Positions 59,765 through 64,000 of a stretch of 64,000 nt of DNA are shown here, piece after piece (the stretch's first letter is position 1; each line of letters begins with the position of its first letter). Source of the DNA: Fabrea salina (taxonomy: Eukaryota; Ciliophora; Heterotrichea; Heterotrichida; Fabreidae); NCBI GenBank assembly GCA_022984795.1, contig JALIHJ010000008.1, positions 124,001 to 188,000 on the forward strand. The letters are read 5' to 3'. The translations under genes and the position numbers were made by a program. The notes beneath the pieces were generated by a model. It was not told the origin of the DNA. It made no database searches and was given only the letters and a program-made list of their open reading frames with translations.

Positions 59765-62700
59765 TTATAAAAGAAAACGCTTGTCCACCAAAGTTTTCCG
59801 AGAAAGGTTCCTTTCCCCTAGTTTTTGTCTTGCATAAGTCACCAGTTTGCTAAAGATGTAAGTCAAAAATGCAGCTAGTAAAGTGTTTTCAGTCGTCAAG
59901 TCAAACAGAGCAAACACCAACAAGTCCATGAGCAACACACTGAACTCACGCCCCATCAAAAAGATGCTTTCGAAGTTCATTGCTGGGTCTCTGTAGAAAA
60001 AAGGCGAACCTTCAAGTAAAGACATGTCAGTTGGAGGCATGTTCAAGAACCTCTGCAGTGGGTTTTTGTCGCAAATGTGTGACTTAGCGTCCATAATTAC
60101 TGTAGAAATGTAGGTTTTGAACCTTTTGTTTAGTTCGTTCCTAACATTGAACAAACTGTCAAAGTCTATTTCTCTGGGCAAAGCTGGTTTTTGGAACCAC
60201 ATTTTAGAGGCTTGGCCTAGTTTTTTGTTAGTCACGTAGGCGTTTACTTCTTCTTCCACAGGATTCGACCCTAAGTTGTCGTAAGTTTGCCTCATCTTCC
60301 AGGGCAAGTACACTTCATAAGTCTGGAGTCCTGTTTGGTCCTCAGGCAAAATACCTCTAGGTCTAGCCCTTCCTGTTTCTTCTTGCAGCAAAGCTTTCAG
60401 CAACTCGTCAATGCTTACGTCAGCAGCACCTGTAGGCGCCACTCCGTGGATGTAGTACCCATGCAAACTCTGGTCCAAAATAAAAACTGAAATGTTTGAA
60501 ACTGAACACAAGTCTACAAAGTTCGCTGCTGGTGTTGGGAACCAAATACTAAAGATCTTCTTAAGTACTACTTGGGTGTAGCCTATAATCAAAATCAAAA
60601 ATGAAGTTAAAAAGAAACGCAAAACAGGGTTGCGTGGGCTTGAAGTGTCTTCTTCTGATACTTCCAAGTTAGGCTGAGCAGTGGCTAGCTGTTCCCAACC
60701 TAGTCCAACCAAGAAAAACAACATAAACAGCAGTGTAAACTCTATGTTTACGTACCGAGTAGACTGCAGCTCGTTAAGTTCGTTTGCCACAAAAAGGGTG
60801 CGCCAGGCGCTCACTGAAAACTTGTAGAAGTTATTTGGGTTGTGGCCTTCAATTTCGTCCATAACAGCTTTTACTTGGTCAGCTCCGGGCTTCAAGATTC
60901 GGTTAGGAGTCTCCCAGTCAATAAAAAGTATGTCGATGTTTGACTGGCTACGTATGATGTCAAACACCCAAAGTAGCTGAAAAGCAATAACTAGTCCCAA
61001 AACTACTTCGAAGGGGTAGTAGTTGGTTTGGTAGGTGTTGGTAGGAGGAATCAGAATGTAAACGTGGTACTGCATTTTGTAAAACACAAACCAGTAACCC
61101 GTCATAAAAAACAAGTACCAAAACAACATAAATGCCCAAGTTCCCAAAAGCATGATTCCAGCTTTTCCTAAAATCCACAAAGTGTAGGTTTGGCTTGAGT
61201 AAGTTGAAGGGTTATTTTTGGACCACACATAAATCTTAGTAATCCAAACGAAAAAAGTCAAAATGTTAACTCCTATAAAGATTCCAGTGGCTGCTTGCCA
61301 GAACTCATCAGTGTCCATAGTATACTCGCTCACAAAGTCTATGCTGTCTTCTGAGCCGTCTTCTTCAATGTAGGAAACTAGTCTTTGCCTGTAGTTAACC
61401 ATCAGCAGAGGAATGTAGATTTTAGCGTCTTCGTCTGTCATCAACTCAACCCTTAGCTTAACACTCACTGGGTAAGAAAGAACCTTAGTTGTTTTTCCGT
61501 CTTCGTAAGCGTTGTTGCCTTCTTTTCCGCTTACGTTGTCGTAAATGTAAAAACGTCTAACAAGTTTCCAACTACTTTCTTGACTTCCTGTATTGGGTTC
61601 TGCTCCAGAGGTGTCTCTGAAGTTCTCTATTAGCACTGGAACGTCTAGTAAAGTTCCGTCGGAGTCCTCCAAAAACAACTCGTAGAACTGAGTTTCTTCT
61701 GAAGTTACGTAAGGCTTCAAGTCTATAGAACAGTCATACAGCACGTTTGTCCCAAACTCTCTGTAGCGCTGGGCGTCTTCGGCTGAATGAGGGCATAGTA
61801 TTAATTGGTCAGTAAAGCTTTCGTAGCCCAAAAACCTCCCGTCCAAACTAAACTTTGCCGCGTAAAAGTTTAGTAAGTTTATTCTGTTTTCTTCGTTTTC
61901 GCCAAAAGTAGTTTGCATTTGGACTCGGTTTTGTTCAAGTACTTGGTCGCCATTTCTTTCATAATACAGCCAAGGCATGCCTTGCTTCCAACCCTCATCA
62001 GTAACCTCTGGATTGGCAAGGGGTCTTGTTCTTGCAGTGTCTTTGAATAGTCTGCAGACTGTGGACTCTTCACTGTACAACTGAAGCACACAAAGGTTAC
62101 CCAGAACCTGGCACCCGACTATGTCTTGGTACGTGGAACAGTTCCTTGCTGCTTGTAGGTAGTAATAGTCAAAAGTTGCACTTGCTGACAAAGAGTAAGA
62201 CCCTATACCGTCTTTGGACTCCATTGAGTAATAGTTGACAGTTCTAGCGTTTTCTTCGGGGAACTGGCTCTCAATTTCAGTAATTTCATTGGGAAGAATG
62301 CAGGTATTGCCTGACTGTCTGTAGTCAACTCCGCACTTGCACTTGTAATTGTCATCAGGATCCCTAACCATTCCTGGGTGCGGACAAGGCACACACTCGT
62401 GGCTTCCGGGACCTAAAAAATAACTTTGGTCAGTACACGCAACACAAGCTTTAGTTTCTCTGTAGCTGCCGTCCTCGTTGAACTCCTGAATGATTTCGTA
62501 ACTAGAATAGTCACAAAGACAGTCTTGGGTTTCAGAGTCCACTGTTCCAGGGCAAGACTGGCAAATGTAACTATCTGAAGAAGCAACACGAGGAGAGCAA
62601 GACTCGCACTCGAAAGAAGGAAGGTCCCTAGTGGCCTCAGTCTTGGCGGCACCAGGTGCACAGGTACAACCTAACCCGTCTTCTGTTGCTACTTGGTTGG

Positions 62701-62830
62701 AAGGGCAGGACTGGCAGGTAAGCAGCACAGAGTCAAAGTAAGTATCTACTTCTTGGGGAGTTTGAAGGCAATCAGGGGAAAGTTCGAAACCCAGAACTAG
62801 TGAAGCCAGCAGAATTTGAATGACCCGCAT
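59765..62830 (-). CDS. TMEM67: Meckelin (TMEM67), ciliary transition-zone protein
   Basis: Meckelin is a multi-pass protein of the transition-zone MKS module, needed for ciliary gating. The 1021-residue product matches human length (995). It has a signal peptide (MRVIQILLASLVLGFE), a Cys-rich extracellular region (about 20-185) with CxxC repeats such as CQSCPSNQVATEDGLGCTC, a beta-rich domain (about 200-495), and then about seven hydrophobic helices from about 505 on. The C-terminus is diagnostic: LLAAFLTYIFSKLV then NLSRKTLVDKRFLL, matching NLATKTLVDQRFLI in animals. The start is 13 bp from the divergent start of the last gene. Confidence 0.93.
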   Translation of the reverse strand: MRVIQILLASLVLGFELSPDCLQTPQEVDTYFDSVLLTCQSCPSNQVATEDGLGCTCAPGAAKTEATRDLPSFECESCSPRVASSDSYICQSCPGTVDSETQDCLCDYSSYEIIQEFNEDGSYRETKACVACTDQSYFLGPGSHECVPCPHPGMVRDPDDNYKCKCGVDYRQSGNTCILPNEITEIESQFPEENARTVNYYSMESKDGIGSYSLSASATFDYYYLQAARNCSTYQDIVGCQVLGNLCVLQLYSEESTVCRLFKDTARTRPLANPEVTDEGWKQGMPWLYYERNGDQVLEQNRVQMQTTFGENEENRINLLNFYAAKFSLDGRFLGYESFTDQLILCPHSAEDAQRYREFGTNVLYDCSIDLKPYVTSEETQFYELFLEDSDGTLLDVPVLIENFRDTSGAEPNTGSQESSWKLVRRFYIYDNVSGKEGNNAYEDGKTTKVLSYPVSVKLRVELMTDEDAKIYIPLLMVNYRQRLVSYIEEDGSEDSIDFVSEYTMDTDEFWQAATGIFIGVNILTFFVWITKIYVWSKNNPSTYSSQTYTLWILGKAGIMLLGTWAFMLFWYLFFMTGYWFVFYKMQYHVYILIPPTNTYQTNYYPFEVVLGLVIAFQLLWVFDIIRSQSNIDILFIDWETPNRILKPGADQVKAVMDEIEGHNPNNFYKFSVSAWRTLFVANELNELQSTRYVNIEFTLLFMLFFLVGLGWEQLATAQPNLEVSEEDTSSPRNPVLRFFLTSFLILIIGYTQVVLKKIFSIWFPTPAANFVDLCSVSNISVFILDQSLHGYYIHGVAPTGAADVSIDELLKALLQEETGRARPRGILPEDQTGLQTYEVYLPWKMRQTYDNLGSNPVEEEVNAYVTNKKLGQASKMWFQKPALPREIDFDSLFNVRNELNKRFKTYISTVIMDAKSHICDKNPLQRFLNMPPTDMSLLEGSPFFYRDPAMNFESIFLMGREFSVLLMDLLVFALFDLTTENTLLAAFLTYIFSKLVTYARQKLGERNLSRKTLVDKRFLL

Positions 62831-62843
62831 ATTTATAATCAGA
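62831..62843. promoter_or_regulatory. 13-bp bidirectional spacer
   Basis: Only atttataatcaga separates the two divergent start codons. The TTATAA core is palindromic and could serve both directions. Confidence 0.6.
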
Positions 62844-64000
62844 ATGAGTTACAAGGAATTCATGAGTGGCAGCTTAGATGCAGAAACCAGGATGTACAAG
62901 ACAATGGATATGTGTGACCAAATGGTGAGGTCTTCAATGATCAGTTCTTCGAAGTTTGAAGAAATGAGGAAAAACCTCGCCACTACTGCAGACACCATCA
63001 AAAACCTCAAACTAGAAAAAGACTCAGCGGAGAGGGCACTTAACTGTGCTTTTGCAGAGAAGAAAAAAGCTGTTTACCAACTCATAGAAGTGACAGCTGC
63101 TCTAGAAAAAATCAACAAAAAGAACAAGTCTTACAAAGACAAGATTCACTACCTAGAAAAAAGAAACCACGACTTAGAAAAAGAACTACGCAAACACACT
63201 GTAAAGAAAAGAGAACTTGAAATGAGTGACTTAAGAGTGGAGGATGTGAGTTGGAAGCAGCTCGATGAACTAAGACAAGGACTAAGGGCAGACTACCAAA
63301 CAAACGAAAACAAACAAGAACTAAGGTCTTATTCTTGGTACTTAGTTGAAAAGATGAGAGAAATTCCCTGGGTTTACCGAATGTTCAGGGACAGAGTTAG
63401 GTGTTCAAATCGGTTTTTTGAACTTATTGAAAAGCAAGCATACTGCACAGCTTTTCTTCTAGTGATGCAGTTTTTAAGAGACCTGCTGGGGTGGATTGAA
63501 ACTGCCTTTGGAAAAAACCAAGCTTTCTGTGTAGATACTCCTACTAAGGACTACGAATACTCTCCAGACAAAATTTCTATTTCCACCACCACCCAAACCC
63601 CAGACTCTGTGTCTAAAAACAACTTTGAGAACCTGATTAAAGAAACTTCAGAACTAATAACTCACCTCCAAAGCCAAGGCTCCAGACTCAGCAAACTCAA
63701 CGAGGACATTTCTCGTTCTAGGGCAGACTCCATGCTTAAACAAAGCACCTCAGAAAAAACCATAAAACCACTAGCCATTAGCTCATTGCAAAAACCAACG
63801 GACACTCCTGCTCTTTCAGATAGAACCATCCACCCTAAAAGAATTAGCTTCACCAAAGAGAGTCCTGCAAAAGAAGCTCTAGCTAACCCCTCCCAAAAAC
63901 CCAAAACTCCTAAAAAGCCACTCCAGCACAAATTCGAGGAAAAAATAATGCCACCTATAGATAAAAATGATCGCTGGAATAGCGTAAGTGACTTCTTTAG
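62844..64000 (+). CDS. Coiled-coil protein, runs off the right edge
   Basis: The frame is open from ATG 62844 to the window end (385 codons read), with no in-frame stop. Residues about 1-160 form a coiled coil (EKKKAVYQLIEVTAALEKINKK, then YLEKRNHDLEKELRKH). A more globular helical stretch with Trp and aromatic residues follows (about 165-235: SYSWYLVEKMREIPWVYRMF, TAFLLVMQFLRDLLGWIE), and then a Ser/Thr/Pro-rich disordered part with basic patches (KPKTPKKPLQHK). I do not recognise the family. Sharing a 13-bp promoter with meckelin makes co-expression with a ciliary gene plausible. Confidence 0.75.
   Translation, partial: MSYKEFMSGSLDAETRMYKTMDMCDQMVRSSMISSSKFEEMRKNLATTADTIKNLKLEKDSAERALNCAFAEKKKAVYQLIEVTAALEKINKKNKSYKDKIHYLEKRNHDLEKELRKHTVKKRELEMSDLRVEDVSWKQLDELRQGLRADYQTNENKQELRSYSWYLVEKMREIPWVYRMFRDRVRCSNRFFELIEKQAYCTAFLLVMQFLRDLLGWIETAFGKNQAFCVDTPTKDYEYSPDKISISTTTQTPDSVSKNNFENLIKETSELITHLQSQGSRLSKLNEDISRSRADSMLKQSTSEKTIKPLAISSLQKPTDTPALSDRTIHPKRISFTKESPAKEALANPSQKPKTPKKPLQHKFEEKIMPPIDKNDRWNSVSDFF

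Noticed and set aside
63983-63999. Intron at the right edge (GTAAGTGACTTCTTTAG)
   Set aside because: It is 17 nt and has T at position 10; the frame is open without splicing, and the window ends there.
1-64000. Bacterial chromosome with operons
   Set aside because: Tight spacing and TAATG overlaps look bacterial, but 15-nt introns and INTS6, UBR4, CFAP61, meckelin and p24 are eukaryotic.
1-64000. Transposons, LTR or viral relics, CRISPR arrays
   Set aside because: No transposase, reverse transcriptase, integrase, capsid or terminal repeats were seen, and there is hardly any non-coding space to hold them.

Overview
The window is a stretch of gene-packed nuclear DNA from a ciliate, most likely a heterotrich (the Stentor/Blepharisma/Climacostomum/Fabrea group). 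Three things point there. (1) Ten introns are exactly 15 nt long, and all fit GTAA-n5-A-nn-YAG. (2) Genes are separated by roughly 0 to 100 bp. (3) The products are eukaryotic and rich in ciliary and signalling proteins: CFAP61, meckelin, a calcium-dependent protein kinase, a voltage-sensor adenylyl cyclase, UBR4 and Integrator subunit 6. The genetic code looks standard. Almost every gene ends in TAA, two end in TGA and one in TAG. No stop triplet is used as sense in the long frames, for example 3560 codons in UBR4, so TGA=Trp as in Blepharisma is disfavoured. No rRNA, tRNA, CRISPR, transposon or viral relic was seen.

Layout: 36 genes are called, 34 complete, one clipped or uncertain at its 5' end (left edge) and one running off the right edge. 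1-4639 (+): membrane protein, basic unknown, INTS6, LanC-like. 4642-9451 (-): two cytoskeleton-like proteins. 9470-11552 (+): voltage-sensor-like protein, acylated small protein, mannose-6-phosphate isomerase. 11587-17169 (-): TPR protein and cyclic-nucleotide-binding channel. 17241-20544 (+): phosphatidylserine synthase and LRR protein. 20574-29298 (-): RING-CH/FHA protein, CFAP61, alpha-galactosidase, unknown. 29367-44746 (+): METTL21-type methyltransferase, glycerolipid acyltransferase, UBR4, voltage-sensor adenylyl cyclase. 44752-46472 (-): small EF-hand-like protein and CDPK. 46795-48395 (+): cytosolic malate dehydrogenase and an unknown. 48414-50642 (-): Aha1-like co-chaperone and a C2-like protein with a CaaX end. 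50754-55241 (+): acylated protein, RCC1/coiled-coil protein, p24 cargo receptor. 55233-57276 (-): mitochondrial uL29m and a coiled-coil protein. 57306-58274 (+): REEP-like protein. 58276-62830 (-): coiled-coil protein with a frame break, then meckelin. 62844-end (+): coiled-coil protein.

Several gene models can only be completed by splicing 15-nt introns. These are the first gene, the LRR protein, the gene at 27730-29298, the methyltransferase, the acyltransferase, the C2/CaaX gene and the coiled-coil gene at 58276-59722. The neighbours do not form one pathway, but themes recur: cilium and basal body (CFAP61, meckelin, several coiled-coil proteins), calcium/cAMP/voltage signalling (cyclase, CNBD channel, CDPK, VSD-like and acylated proteins), and membrane lipid or trafficking functions (PS synthase, acyltransferase, p24, REEP-like).

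The most unusual features are the extreme compaction and some domain architectures. Compaction: divergent start codons only 13 and 18 bp apart, two tandem gene pairs overlapping as TAATG, and convergent coding regions overlapping by 9 bp. Architectures: RING-CH plus FHA, two Aha1 N-domains without a C-domain, a C2-like protein with a CaaX end, a voltage sensor joined to a cyclase, and a CDPK with DFR instead of DFG. All reading was by eye without database searches.
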